34,477 nucleotides of DNA from JAYVJH01 sp043777595 (GTDB taxonomy: Bacteria > Bacteroidota > Bacteroidia > Cytophagales > Spirosomataceae), in contig JAYWHT010000085.1 of assembly GCA_043777595.1 (NCBI GenBank), positions 1-34,477 of the forward strand, in the 5' to 3' direction. A program made the position numbers and the translations under genes. Below the pieces are notes generated by a model. The model was not told the origin of the DNA and ran no database searches. It worked only from the letters and a program-made list of their open reading frames with translations. Below, piece after piece: positions 17,701 through 26,695 of this stretch; the first letter of the stretch is position 1, and every line of letters begins with the position of its first letter.

Positions 17701-18589
17701 TGCCATAATCGGCCCGAGACTGGGCTATGATGGCTTGTAAGTCTGCAATATAATTGGCTGATGGGGTACTAAGTTCGTTATCGCTTTCGCCCTGATGCCA
17801 CAACACGGCTCTCACACCCGACATCGACGCATAATAATTGAGTGCCAATCGCAAATTGCCATAAGGCTGGCCTGCCGGATAGTTAGCCCCAGTCCATGGG
17901 ACGACGGTCGTACCTCCATTTTTACTTTCTTTCCAACTCTTAATAATTGTACCGTCCCATGAGGCATTATAAAACATCACAGGTACGTTATATCGGCTTG
18001 CAATCAGGTCGCCGAGCCGACCCCAACACCAAGCCGAAAGGCCATAAGGGCTTACGTTGGCATTGGCATCTAATTTTTGGAAAGACGGCTGTGGTAGGCT
18101 CGAATTGTTGCCAGAGCCATTGAAATAATTAACACAGTTTACCCGATCGTCGCCTGCGCCCGGTGCGCCATAGTTGAGCCAACCCCTACCATTTGACTGG
18201 CCTGCAACCAAAAACACTTCACCTACACCCACTCGCTGAATATCGTTATTGACCACAACATTACCATTTAAAATGCCCCTGACTTCCAACTGATACCAGC
18301 CCCCTTGAACCGTAAGACTACCCGAATACCAGCCACCTTGTGGATTGTTCAAAATCGTTTGCCAGCCCGTTTGAGTACCGCCCTGCATAGGTACAACCCG
18401 TGCCTCAATTCTGTCGAGTGCTTGTTGGTAGTAACCAGTTATAGGAATCGTACCGTTGTTTCCATTATCACGCTGAAAAACCATCCGACTTAATGGAAAA
18501 CTTATCTGAATCTGCGAAAAAGCCGAAAGTGCCAACAACAAGGCTAAAAGTGTCAGAGTAAGTTGTTTTTTTACTATAATTCGTAACAT
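14750..18589 (-). CDS. Secreted SGNH/sialate O-acetylesterase-like protein with Ig-like repeats and T9SS sorting domain
   Basis: A 1279-residue extracellular protein. Order: signal peptide (1 to about 26, ending SAFSQ); a beta-rich domain (about 27-120); an SGNH hydrolase of the sialate O-acetylesterase-like type with VAGQSNG (nucleophile Ser132), VLWHQGESD (265-270) and PDGVHF (Asp348, His351); an array of about 10 Ig-like repeats of 73-78 residues, each with the pattern TFC-x-G ... W-x-TG ... Y-x-V ... NGC; and a C-terminal type IX sorting domain beginning IGIYPNPVTRGILNIE. It should cross the outer membrane by T9SS and be anchored or released at the surface. All catalytic motifs are intact, so it probably removes acyl groups from a glycan. 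It follows its larger paralog with a 23-base gap and is probably co-transcribed with it. Confidence 0.88.
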   Translation of the reverse strand: MLRIIVKKQLTLTLLALLLALSAFSQIQISFPLSRMVFQRDNGNNGTIPITGYYQQALDRIEARVVPMQGGTQTGWQTILNNPQGGWYSGSLTVQGGWYQLEVRGILNGNVVVNNDIQRVGVGEVFLVAGQSNGRGWLNYGAPGAGDDRVNCVNYFNGSGNNSSLPQPSFQKLDANANVSPYGLSAWCWGRLGDLIASRYNVPVMFYNASWDGTIIKSWKESKNGGTTVVPWTGANYPAGQPYGNLRLALNYYASMSGVRAVLWHQGESDNELSTPSANYIADLQAIIAQSRADYGKNMGWVVARDSYAGPNFGTSSTIINAQNTVIGSTGKVFGGPFTDGVQIPRPDGVHFQNQGLIDAANAWNSALDQNFFNNCTPITGSYPVIVAACSGGNNLNVGVQNMASVQWSHGVNNGSVSLSPGSYQAQARDGSGNVYFIPNFNVPNGLTPATPTISNDGRLQLCQGGSVGLISNMSNGISWNTGATTQRIDVASAGTYTVTARNTYGCSASSSINVSTSPTPPPPTPTIVSSGATSFCLGGQVTLTSSPNSSYRWSTGEQSQSITVSNTATYEVKTVDSQGCTSSPARLYIQAFSLPNPPVVSPQNATTFCQGGQVQLNSNYSSANVWSTGQTANNITVNSSGTYNVRIRDINGCEAVSNNVVVKVNPLPAAPFIDPERATIFCAGDFTILAASNAFGYNWNTGETTRRINVTNSGAYSLTVTDANGCKSPSSSNLMVKVNPLPAAPVISSSKIPAEVCQGEAVTISSNSQNNYAWNSGASTQSITVNLPGTYSVRWLDANGCFSPFSNTIPLIINPLPPKPTITASGATTICQGQAVKLESNYGSGNTWTTFETSKQISVSTTGSYNVKVKDAKGCESTSDNTFVTVNSLPTAPRIINETPTTFCQNDNTTLSLSLSPALFSFIWSTGQNTQKITVGQPGPITATVTSLSTGCTSSASEAVTVTVNPRPSQPTISASGSTTICADQTVALTANEPTAVVYEWLPQQNNKTISVSTEGNYSVRVANQFGCTSVYSVPTFIRVNGLPAIPVIVASGVTTFCDGDQVNLTANSNNSVIWNTNEATRTITVKQTGNYAARVRDSNGCLSPFTAATKVDVKPLPPTPMIEKAGIFSIEVTNPVAQGVYIWKLGNNILTDTRYFIKAKQDGQYQAQATIKYSPTLTCFSKASSVVNYVVDGTVSGIGIYPNPVTRGILNIETLNDIKNANATVYSMTGRLVFSNIIPDFDERKQLDLSMLPPGQYILEITSGAFRATKKILIDNR
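14992..17440 (-). repeat. Ig-like repeat array of the smaller SGNH protein
   Basis: About nine canonical units of roughly 220-235 bp plus divergent units at each end. Unit borders are marked by P-x-x-P-x-I. Each canonical unit has two Cys (TFC and NGC) that could form a disulphide. DNA identity between units is low, so the array is old rather than a fresh expansion. Confidence 0.8.
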
Positions 18590-18612
18590 TCTTATTTTTT
18601 TATTCTATTATT

Positions 18613-21600
18613 TTACTGATTGTCCACTACTATTTTTTTGGTAGCACGATAGGCCACCGCCGTTACCTCTACTATATACGTGCCTGGCGGTAATGTTTGG
18701 ATATTTATCTGTGTATTTTCGTCAAATATTGAGACGGCATTGGCTTGAACCAGCCTCCCAGCCATGCTGTATATGGATACTGTTGCATTTTTAATTGGTT
18801 CAAGCGTTTCAATTCGTAATATTCCTTTGACCACTGGATTGGGGTAAACGCCTAACCCATTTGCTAATCTATCGACCAAATACGAAAAAATGACTGATGG
18901 CTTAGAAAAACAAGTCAGTACCGAACTATGCTTTACACTTGCTTGGGCTTGGTATTTTCCGTCTATCGTTGCTTTTATGAGTGGCTTGATGTCGGGCAAT
19001 ATTTTTTCGTCTAATTTCCAAATATAACTACTTTGGTTGTTGGCATTGGTTACATTGACTGAGTATATACCAAATCTATCAATGACTGGGGTTTCAGGCA
19101 AAGGTTTTGCCTCTACTTTTGTTGTATTTGAAAATGCCGAAAAACAGTTATTAGTGTCTTTTACCCGTACCAAATAGTTTCCTGTTGTTTTGGCTACAAT
19201 CGTTGGAGTGTTTTCGCTTGTATTCCAAAATGGGGTATTTGTAGTTTCTACTTTCAAAATCACTTGGTCGCCATCACAAAAAACAAGCGGGCCGCTGGCC
19301 GAAATAACTGGTGTGGCTGGCAATGGATTGACTTTGACAAATGTGGGTTTTGAAAAAGCCGAAGTACAGCCAAAACGATTGCCTGCTCGAACGCTATAAT
19401 TACCCTCTTTGCCTACAACAATCGACTTACTGTTGATTTGTAGCGACCATTCATATACAGTTGCTGTCGGCTCGTCGGCAGTTAATGTTACGCTTTCTTG
19501 TTCGCATAAAACAGTAGTGCCGCTTGTCGTAATGGTTGGTTGTGCTGGGTTAGGATTGACAGTAATAGGCACTTTTGACGCCGCCGCCGATGTGCAGCCT
19601 GTTGCCAATAAAGTAACGGTTGCCGATACATCACCAGCAGTTTTGATTATTGTTTTTGAGCCACTTTGGCCATTGGTCCAACTAAAACCATACTGAGACG
19701 AGGGCAAAGAGATAGACAGAACAGTACTGTCGTTTTGGCAAAAGGTCGTTGGCCGCTCGTTTAGTATCTGTGGGGCTTCGGGTAATGGATTTACGGTTGT
19801 CGTTATTGGGTCAGAGGCAGACTCGCAACCGTTGGCATCACGATAAATAGCCAAATAAGCCCCCGCCTTTGATACTGTAATTTGTTTTGTGGCCTCGCCT
19901 GTATTCCATCTAACCGAGTTATTATAGTCTGACTCTAATCTCAAGGTTTTGCCTTGGCAAAATGTCGTAGAACCATTTGGAACGACAATAGGTTTTTTGG
20001 GTAATTGATTGACTGTAAGTGAGATTACATTAGACGGTGATGAAATACAATTATTGACATCGACAGCTCTAACAGAATAAAGCCCTTCTTTGTTTATCGT
20101 TATACTCTGAGTTGATGCACCTGTACTCCAACTATAATTAGTTTGGGCATTGGCCGAAAAAACAATATTTTCGTTGGCACAAATAACTGGTGTACGGTTG
20201 GCACTCAAAATTGGAGCAGCAGGTAGCGGGTTGACCACAGTCTGCACACTACCAGACACAGGCGACGTACAACCAGTAGAAAACTCTGTAACAGTAGCCG
20301 ACACAGAGACGGCATTGGCTATTGTTATTTTTTGAGATGTCTGCCCCGTACTCCAATTATAGCTAAACTGATTTGACGGCTGAGGAATAGCCAGAACGGT
20401 ATTGTCGTTCTGACAAAAAGCAAGTGGTTTTTCGTTCATAATGCTCGGTGCATTGGGCAAGGCATTGACCCGTACCGTTATGTTATCAGAAATCGACTCA
20501 CAACCTTTACTATCTCTATACCTGACATTATATTCTCCCGCAGCACCTACTACAATTTTTGATGAAACCTGGCCACTACTCCATGATAGATTAGAGTCAT
20601 AGTTTGCACCCAAAGTAACCTCTTGTCCTTGGCACAAAGTGGTAGATTTTGAAGCCGTAATGATGGGCTTATTGGGTGTTGCATTGACGACAAGAGCAAC
20701 GGTATTTGACGGTGGCGATAGACAATTATTACCATCGACAGTTCGTACATTGTAATTGCTGGCTACTCCTGCTCTAATACTCTGACCAAAAGAGCCATCG
20801 CTCCAAATATAATTATTTTGAGTATTTGATACAATCGTCAAAAAATCGCCCAAACAAATTTCAGGAATTGCTCTGTCTGCCGTTATAGTTGGTGCTGGTG
20901 GCAAGGCATTTACTCTCGTTGTTATGGGCGCAGAGTTGGGCGAAGTACAACCATTGCCATCTGTAACAGACAAAAAGTAAGTACCCGCTACTGACGTATT
21001 TATACGCTGTGAGTTTTGGCCTGTGTTCCAGTTATATCGATTTGCTCCGCTTGCGGCAAGGGTCGTAAAGTCGCCACTACAAAACGTAGTAGGCCGCTCT
21101 GGACTAATGTTGGGTGTATTTGGTATTGAATTGACCGTTACCGAAATCGTATTTGAAAACGCATCGCAGCCATTTACCCCAACTATTCTGACATTATAAT
21201 TGCCAGACTGACTAACCGTTATGGCCGAAGCCGTAGAGCCCGTATTCCAGATATTATTGTTTGGTTGGTTGGATTGAAGCATAACTTGCCCTCCCTGACA
21301 AAACACGGTACTACTTTGTGCCGAAATAAACGGGGCATTAGGGGTAGTTCGTACATCGACATTGATTTGTGCCGCTGCCGACAGGCACCCTTGGCCATTG
21401 ACAGTTTGTACGCTGTATGTACCCGAAGTACCAACAGTTATGCTTTGGGCTTGCGACCCATTAGACCAACGGTAGCCATTACCGCCACTCGAAGTGAGTG
21501 TTACCTGCCCACCAGCACAAAAGGTAGTCGGCCCCGATGTTGAAATACTTGGTGCAGCCCCAGAACCCGACACATTGACATTGACAGAATTAGAAGCCGA

Positions 21601-22962
21601 CCCACCACCACAGCCACTTACGGTACAAGTAGCTGAATATATGCCCGAACTACCAACTGTTATGCTCGAACTTGTGGCACCGTTTGACCAGCTAAGACTG
21701 CCGTTGCAGTTAGAAACAGACAAAACACTGCCCCCACAGTTGGACTGAACAGAGATATTAGGCTGGTTGGCACCGCCACCGCCACTCGAAGCGTTGGGCA
21801 TAATAGGCACAGTGGCATCTAAAAAGCCTTTGGTAATACTTTGTTCCCAATATTGAGCGGCTAAGTTTTGACCATTTTGATTGTAATGTAGCCTATCAAT
21901 ACGCCCTGAATTATCAATTTGGTTGAGATTGGGACCTCTAAATACGTTCGGATTATTGTTTGTGAGTTCCAACTGTCCTTGATTGATAAAGTCCTTAACA
22001 CCGTCATCATAAGCAGAAATCGCTACCATCCATGCCAAGTTGGGGTTTCCCGAATCTTGACGAGATTTATTTATTACCGTCTGATGATGAAATTTAATAG
22101 TATCTTTTGAGTTAGATGCTAAGAATGCGTCATTGATTCCATGCCCCGACAAAATCGCTCTAAGACCAACAACAGGTGTATATTTAACAAATGTATTGCG
22201 AATATTTACGTAAGGCATTCGCTGATTGTAACTTATGAATGGGTGTGTAAAAGGCTGGTTAGTAGCCGACCGATAGTTGTGCCACATAGAAGTACCACCA
22301 AAGGCCGCACTAAAAAACAAAACTGGGACATTAAACTTAGCGACTAACTTATCACCTAATTTTCCCCAAAACCACGGATTTTCATTGAATGGTGCCATAC
22401 CACTCGATGCTCCCAACTGGTCGAACCGAAGTGGTAAGTCGTTGGCACTACCCGAAGCCTCATAAGCCCTAAGCTGCGAGGACGGGTTGGCAATATCTAC
22501 GCAACTCACTCTGTCGTCTGCCGCTCCTCCAATGTTGGGGTAGCCATTGCCCTGTGCGTTTGAGTGGCCTACTATCAAAAACACCTCGCCGACACCTACT
22601 CTATCTATGGTTGCATTGTTGGTTATGCTTCCATTTTTCCAGCTACGAATCTCTAAACTATACCAGCCACCAGCGGCGGTCATTGTACCACAAAAATTAC
22701 TGTTTGTGATGCTCTGCGATATTCGCTGCCAGTTTACAAGCGTACCCTGACCCACTACTCGTGGCACTAAGCGAGTCTGAATACTGTCGGCAGTACCCGT
22801 AAAAAAACCCGTAACATTAAATGTGCTTAGATTTTGATTGTTTCGCTGAAAAACAATCCGATTGAGTGGAGACGTAATCTGAATTTGTGCAAACGCATTG
22901 GTAGCTAATAATATAACTGCTACCATGGTTATATATCTTGCTATTGAAAATTTTCGTATCAT
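18613..22962 (-). CDS. Secreted SGNH-hydrolase-like protein with Ig-like repeats and T9SS sorting domain (larger paralog)
   Basis: A 1449-residue paralog of the next gene, with the same order: signal peptide (ending TNAFAQ), N-terminal beta domain, SGNH domain, Ig-like array and T9SS sorting domain (LGVYPNPVVKGILRIE). The hydrolase core has diverged: the nucleophile block is VGHSNAQG (Ser134) and DRLHY keeps an Asp-x-x-His pair (Asp356, His359), but the HQGESD block of the sister is replaced by GHGINDAF, whose G-I-N-D (275-278) looks like block III of classical GDSL/SGNH esterases. Activity is plausible but substrate choice is probably different. The extra length comes from a duplicated three-domain block in the Ig array. 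It starts at ATG 22962; the 85 bases upstream hold no clear promoter. Confidence 0.86.
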   Translation of the reverse strand: MIRKFSIARYITMVAVILLATNAFAQIQITSPLNRIVFQRNNQNLSTFNVTGFFTGTADSIQTRLVPRVVGQGTLVNWQRISQSITNSNFCGTMTAAGGWYSLEIRSWKNGSITNNATIDRVGVGEVFLIVGHSNAQGNGYPNIGGAADDRVSCVDIANPSSQLRAYEASGSANDLPLRFDQLGASSGMAPFNENPWFWGKLGDKLVAKFNVPVLFFSAAFGGTSMWHNYRSATNQPFTHPFISYNQRMPYVNIRNTFVKYTPVVGLRAILSGHGINDAFLASNSKDTIKFHHQTVINKSRQDSGNPNLAWMVAISAYDDGVKDFINQGQLELTNNNPNVFRGPNLNQIDNSGRIDRLHYNQNGQNLAAQYWEQSITKGFLDATVPIMPNASSGGGGANQPNISVQSNCGGSVLSVSNCNGSLSWSNGATSSSITVGSSGIYSATCTVSGCGGGSASNSVNVNVSGSGAAPSISTSGPTTFCAGGQVTLTSSGGNGYRWSNGSQAQSITVGTSGTYSVQTVNGQGCLSAAAQINVDVRTTPNAPFISAQSSTVFCQGGQVMLQSNQPNNNIWNTGSTASAITVSQSGNYNVRIVGVNGCDAFSNTISVTVNSIPNTPNISPERPTTFCSGDFTTLAASGANRYNWNTGQNSQRINTSVAGTYFLSVTDGNGCTSPNSAPITTRVNALPPAPTITADRAIPEICLGDFLTIVSNTQNNYIWSDGSFGQSIRAGVASNYNVRTVDGNNCLSPPSNTVALVVNATPNKPIITASKSTTLCQGQEVTLGANYDSNLSWSSGQVSSKIVVGAAGEYNVRYRDSKGCESISDNITVRVNALPNAPSIMNEKPLAFCQNDNTVLAIPQPSNQFSYNWSTGQTSQKITIANAVSVSATVTEFSTGCTSPVSGSVQTVVNPLPAAPILSANRTPVICANENIVFSANAQTNYSWSTGASTQSITINKEGLYSVRAVDVNNCISSPSNVISLTVNQLPKKPIVVPNGSTTFCQGKTLRLESDYNNSVRWNTGEATKQITVSKAGAYLAIYRDANGCESASDPITTTVNPLPEAPQILNERPTTFCQNDSTVLSISLPSSQYGFSWTNGQSGSKTIIKTAGDVSATVTLLATGCTSAAASKVPITVNPNPAQPTITTSGTTVLCEQESVTLTADEPTATVYEWSLQINSKSIVVGKEGNYSVRAGNRFGCTSAFSKPTFVKVNPLPATPVISASGPLVFCDGDQVILKVETTNTPFWNTSENTPTIVAKTTGNYLVRVKDTNNCFSAFSNTTKVEAKPLPETPVIDRFGIYSVNVTNANNQSSYIWKLDEKILPDIKPLIKATIDGKYQAQASVKHSSVLTCFSKPSVIFSYLVDRLANGLGVYPNPVVKGILRIETLEPIKNATVSIYSMAGRLVQANAVSIFDENTQINIQTLPPGTYIVEVTAVAYRATKKIVVDNQ
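19549..20901 (-). repeat. Tandemly duplicated three-domain (A-B-C) Ig block
   Basis: Two consecutive blocks, 20224-20901 (226 codons) and 19549-20223 (225 codons), each hold three different Ig units in the same order: A (N-x-Q-x-NY-x-W), B (CQG ... RD ... GCES) and C (LNERPTTFCQND-type, with TGCTS). The smaller paralog has the A-B-C order once. The block is therefore a higher-order repeat unit duplicated in this gene. Confidence 0.7.
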
Positions 22963-23047
22963 AAGATTTAAGATATTATAAATTTGACAAAATATTAAAT
23001 TCCAAATCGAATAGGGTAATTTTTAAAACAAATATGAAGTTCAAAAT

Positions 23048-24754
23048 CTAACGAATTTGAACTTGTGGGATATTGGCTAAAATTATATTTTTTGTATTTT
23101 CAATTTTAAAAAGTGATATGTTATACAACCCAGCATCAATATTTGTTTTGGGTATAGTTGTTTTGTAATAGCTGTTCCAAATATGCTGCGTTTTCAAGAA
23201 GTTGATAATAGAATTCCGAGGAGCAGTCATAAACAATAAATAGCTTTTGTCTTTTGATTTTAATCTCAAATACAACCCATTAACCCCAACCATTGAGCCA
23301 TTGAAAGGAAGTAAATAATCAAAATTAAAATAGCTTTGATTTTGACTCAACTTAATATGACTTGTATCTTGGGGGTTTGTGAGTAAAGTAAAGTCAAATA
23401 CTGAATCGGAAGCCAAGAAATGCTTTGCAGTTGGTTCTGTAAAACAATTGGCTGCCATGGCATTGGCTTTTTTCAGTATATCGCTACCCTTTGGATAATA
23501 CACAAGGGTTTTGTTGTTCAAATACGAGTACTGGTCGCACAAGGAGGCTTTGTAATAGTTTATTACACCATTGGCGGCTATAAAATTACTGTTGATGGCA
23601 AACAAAACAGCTACCGCCAGACTTGTAATAAACAACGTCTGGGTCTGTATGCGGTTGATAAAAACATCAATCAACGAAAAATATAGTAGAACCAAAATAA
23701 CAATACCATTGATTTTATATCTACTCAAAAACATCGCCGTATGTGCTTCATCAGGTCTCATACAACTGACGGCCAAAGCTGTAATAAAATAAAAACAAAT
23801 CGATAATCCTATAAATAAACTCGAATTGGTGAGTGCTTTATTTTTGATGTCAAGTCCTATTTTTATAACAAAAGACACAAATATAAATATACCAACAGAC
23901 AAATGAACTGGCAAAACTATCCACGAATCGTATATTTGAGGATTTACAAAAGATTCGTACCCCAAAAAAACATTCATATCAGTTACTGGTAAACTAAACG
24001 TATTGCCCAAAAAATAGAAAAAATTTTGAATCACCATCATTGGATTTTTAAGCGTTTCGCTCACAGGTGGAATCCAGCTTGGTTTCGTGTAGTTGAATGA
24101 ATAATACATCAAAATTACAAGTCCTACCACACCACCATAAACGAAGACTTTTTTGTACTCTTTCTGAATCAATAACCCCAACAATAGTACCAAACTCAAA
24201 ATAATTCCGTTGCCTGTTGTAAAAATGGATAAAACACTAAGGCCAATTATCAATAATAGATTGTATTTTAATCTGAAAACAAGACAGTAAAACGCCACCA
24301 TGGCAAAAACATGGATAAAAACATTTGACACTGCCGACATCGAAAAAAATATCGCTTGGTGGTATTGTAGGTTCAAAACTATAAAAAATACAGGAACAAT
24401 GAATATAGTTGGTTTGCCAGTGCGCAGCAAAAATTTATAGAAGACAACTATCAAGCCCAAAATACCAACAAATGCCAATACCATTTGCCATCTCAAATCT
24501 ACTAAACCGACTATATCTGACAACAAAAAAGTCAATCGGGCAAATGCGATACGATGCTCCATGTGTTGCTCAAAAAACAGCCGTATGACTTCGGCAAAAC
24601 CATTTGTAGGGTTTTTGAGGTCATTTACTGTTTTCAAAACAAAAAAATCGTCCCAAAAAGGAAAATCAATAGACTGCCAATATAGTGCCCAACACATAAA
24701 CAGCAAGGGTACGGCACAGGCCACCAAATAAGCTGATTTGTGATACTTAGTCAT
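23048..24754 (-). CDS. Multi-pass membrane protein, GT-C glycosyltransferase-like
   Basis: A 568-residue protein with about 10-11 membrane segments in the first 400 residues and a soluble C-terminal part of about 170 residues, probably periplasmic. The loop after the first helix carries DFPFWDDFFVL and later FEQHMEHRIAFARL; acidic residues in the first periplasmic loop are a hallmark of GT-C polyprenyl-phosphate-sugar glycosyltransferases. I do not recognise a specific family. It starts 22 bases after the obgE stop on the same strand, so the two may share a transcript. With the DPM1-like GT2 nearby (which makes polyprenyl-phosphate sugars), a role in transferring such a sugar in the periplasm is a reasonable inference, no more. 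Confidence 0.6.
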   Translation of the reverse strand: MTKYHKSAYLVACAVPLLFMCWALYWQSIDFPFWDDFFVLKTVNDLKNPTNGFAEVIRLFFEQHMEHRIAFARLTFLLSDIVGLVDLRWQMVLAFVGILGLIVVFYKFLLRTGKPTIFIVPVFFIVLNLQYHQAIFFSMSAVSNVFIHVFAMVAFYCLVFRLKYNLLLIIGLSVLSIFTTGNGIILSLVLLLGLLIQKEYKKVFVYGGVVGLVILMYYSFNYTKPSWIPPVSETLKNPMMVIQNFFYFLGNTFSLPVTDMNVFLGYESFVNPQIYDSWIVLPVHLSVGIFIFVSFVIKIGLDIKNKALTNSSLFIGLSICFYFITALAVSCMRPDEAHTAMFLSRYKINGIVILVLLYFSLIDVFINRIQTQTLFITSLAVAVLFAINSNFIAANGVINYYKASLCDQYSYLNNKTLVYYPKGSDILKKANAMAANCFTEPTAKHFLASDSVFDFTLLTNPQDTSHIKLSQNQSYFNFDYLLPFNGSMVGVNGLYLRLKSKDKSYLLFMTAPRNSIINFLKTQHIWNSYYKTTIPKTNIDAGLYNISLFKIENTKNIILANIPQVQIR

Positions 24755-24776
24755 AGTTACTACAATATTTAGGGTA

Positions 24777-25784
24777 CTACTTTGTTTTGTTTTCTTCTTG
24801 TAAAGTAGTCCAAATCAAATCCTTTAATTCGATAAGCCCATATTTTGTGATTGATGCAATAAACAACGAAGAAACACCTTCTGGTATTTTTTTTAGAATT
24901 TTTTTCTTTGTTTTTTCATCAATCATATCTGCTTTTGATATGGCTATGAGTCTCTTTTTTGAAGCCAATTCAGGATTGTATTCAACGAGTTCTTTCAGTA
25001 ATGTTTCATATTCTTTTTTAACGTCGTCGCTGGTAGCTGGTATCAAAAACAAAAGTATAGAGTTTCGTTCGATATGTCTTAAAAACCTTACACCCAGTCC
25101 TTTACCTTGTGCAGCACCCTCTATGATACCTGGTATGTCGGCCATTACAAACGACCTAAAATCTCGATACTCAACTACGCCTAAGTTGGGTACAAGGGTT
25201 GTAAACGGATAATCTGCAATTTCGGGACGAGCTGCCGACACTACCGACAGCAACGTTGATTTACCTGCATTTGGGAAACCCACTAAGCCTACATCAGCCA
25301 ATAGTTTGAGTTCCAATACTATCCATTTTTCAACAATAGGGTCGCCTGGCTGGGCATAGTCGGGTGCTTGCTTGGTCGATGTCTTAAAATTATGGTTTCC
25401 CAGACCACCACGGCCACCTTTCAGCAAAATTACTTCTTGGTTGTGTTCTGTTACTTCGGCCATAATTTCGCCTGTTTCGGCATCTTTGGCTATTGTTCCG
25501 AGCGGTACGTCTAAGTAAACATCTTCCCCTTGCGAACCCGAACATCTTGCACCAGAGCCGCCGTCACCCGAGGTTGCTCTGATGTGTTTTTTATATTTGA
25601 GGTGTAATAACGTCCATACTTGGGTTGTTGCTCTCAAAATAACGTGTCCTCCCCGACCTCCATCACCGCCATCGGGGCCGCCCTGATCTACAAATTTTTC
25701 TCGTCTGAAATGCGACGAGCCTGCGCCACCTGCCCCCGATTTGCAGTTTATTTTGACGTAATCTATGAAGTTTGAATTGGCCAT
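24777..25784 (-). CDS. obgE: Obg-family GTPase
   Basis: A 335-residue essential ribosome-associated GTPase. Residues 1-157 form the glycine-rich Obg domain (FIDYVKINCKSGAGGAGSSH, GGDGGRGGH, KGGRGGLGNHNF). The G domain follows with G1 GLVGFPNAGKSTLLS (about 167-180), the G3 region ADIPGIIEGA, and a G4-type SKAD. It ends right after the G domain, without the extra C-terminal domain of some homologues. The frame is open to an ATG at 25835, but MANSNFIDYVKI is the conserved N terminus, so I start at 25784. Functions in late 50S assembly and stress signalling are known for the family. Confidence 0.95.
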   Translation of the reverse strand: MANSNFIDYVKINCKSGAGGAGSSHFRREKFVDQGGPDGGDGGRGGHVILRATTQVWTLLHLKYKKHIRATSGDGGSGARCSGSQGEDVYLDVPLGTIAKDAETGEIMAEVTEHNQEVILLKGGRGGLGNHNFKTSTKQAPDYAQPGDPIVEKWIVLELKLLADVGLVGFPNAGKSTLLSVVSAARPEIADYPFTTLVPNLGVVEYRDFRSFVMADIPGIIEGAAQGKGLGVRFLRHIERNSILLFLIPATSDDVKKEYETLLKELVEYNPELASKKRLIAISKADMIDEKTKKKILKKIPEGVSSLFIASITKYGLIELKDLIWTTLQEENKTK

Positions 25785-25905
25785 AATGCTGTGATATTGG
25801 CACAAATATACTTCAAAAGTACCGTATTTTACCAAAAAGCGGGTAGTTTTTCGAGTTATCGGTTTTAATTAGCCACAAAAATTTCATAACTCTTTAAGTT
25901 ATTCC

Positions 25906-25913
25906 TAATTTTG
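25906..25913 (+). promoter_or_regulatory. Possible -7 box (TAATTTTG) for the GT2 gene
   Basis: A TAnnTTTG match 34 bases before the ATG at 25948. No TTG at the proper -33 distance is seen, so confidence is low. Confidence 0.3.
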
Positions 25914-25947
25914 CCAGTTCATAATTATAACTGAATATCAACAAACG

Positions 25948-26691
25948 ATGTACAAAAACAAAAGGGTTGTAGTAGTAATGCCAGCCTACAAAGCAGAAGC
26001 CACATTGGAGAAAACATACAAAGAAATTCCGTTTGAGTTTGTTGATGAAGTAGTATTGGTAGATGACTCCAGCCCCGACGGCACTGTCAAAGAAGCGGAG
26101 CGTTTGGGCATTAGGCACATAGTCAAACATGATGTGAACAAAGGCTACGGAGGCAATCAGAAATCGTGCTACAAAAAAGCCCTCGAACTCAACGCCGACA
26201 TTGTCATTATGCTACACCCCGATTATCAATATACGCCACATTTACTGACGGCCATGATTTCGATTATCGGCAATGGTCTGTATCCTGTTGTTTTTGGGTC
26301 AAGAATATTGGGCAAAGGTGCGCTCAAAGGCGGCATGCCGCTCTATAAATATGTCGCCAATCGATTTTTGACTTTGTTTCAAAACATAATGATGAATCAA
26401 AAACTGTCAGAATATCACACAGGCTATCGTGCTTTTTCGAGAGAAGTTTTAGAAAATGTGCCGTTCAATAAATGCAACGACGACTTTGTGTTTGACAATG
26501 AGATGATTGCCCAAATATTCTGGAAAGGCTACGACATTGCCGAAGTAACTTGCCCCACCAAATATTTTGATGAGGCATCCTCTATCAATTTTGTCCGAAG
26601 TGCTGAGTACGGTTTGGGAGTATTACGGGTATCAATACGCTATTTTTTGGCCAAAATAGGTATATTAAAGTGGGACTTATTGGTTTCTTAG
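25948..26691 (+). CDS. DPM1-like family 2 glycosyltransferase
   Basis: A 247-residue GT-A enzyme of family 2, resembling dolichol/polyprenyl-phosphate mannose synthases. The nucleotide-binding region reads VVVVMPAYKAEATLEKTY and VDDSSPDGT; the acidic metal site is MLHPDYQY, where His replaces the first residue of the common DADxQ form. There is no C-terminal GtrA-like membrane domain; the end (RYFLAKIGILKW) is amphipathic. Such enzymes transfer a sugar from a nucleotide donor to undecaprenyl phosphate at the inner leaflet. It is convergent with adk, the stops lying 4 bases apart. Its product could feed the GT-C-like protein encoded at 23048-24754. Confidence 0.82.
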   Translation: MYKNKRVVVVMPAYKAEATLEKTYKEIPFEFVDEVVLVDDSSPDGTVKEAERLGIRHIVKHDVNKGYGGNQKSCYKKALELNADIVIMLHPDYQYTPHLLTAMISIIGNGLYPVVFGSRILGKGALKGGMPLYKYVANRFLTLFQNIMMNQKLSEYHTGYRAFSREVLENVPFNKCNDDFVFDNEMIAQIFWKGYDIAEVTCPTKYFDEASSINFVRSAEYGLGVLRVSIRYFLAKIGILKWDLLVS

Positions 26692-26695
26692 ATTT

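Noticed and set aside
14992..21765. The long repeat tracts as a CRISPR or other non-coding array
   Set aside because: The periodicity is about 220-235 bp, codes for Ig-like domains in one continuous frame, and lacks short identical repeats.
25785..25835. Extended obgE N terminus from ATG 25835
   Set aside because: The 17 extra residues do not match the conserved Obg start; a TATATTTG -7-like box lies inside this stretch on the minus strand.
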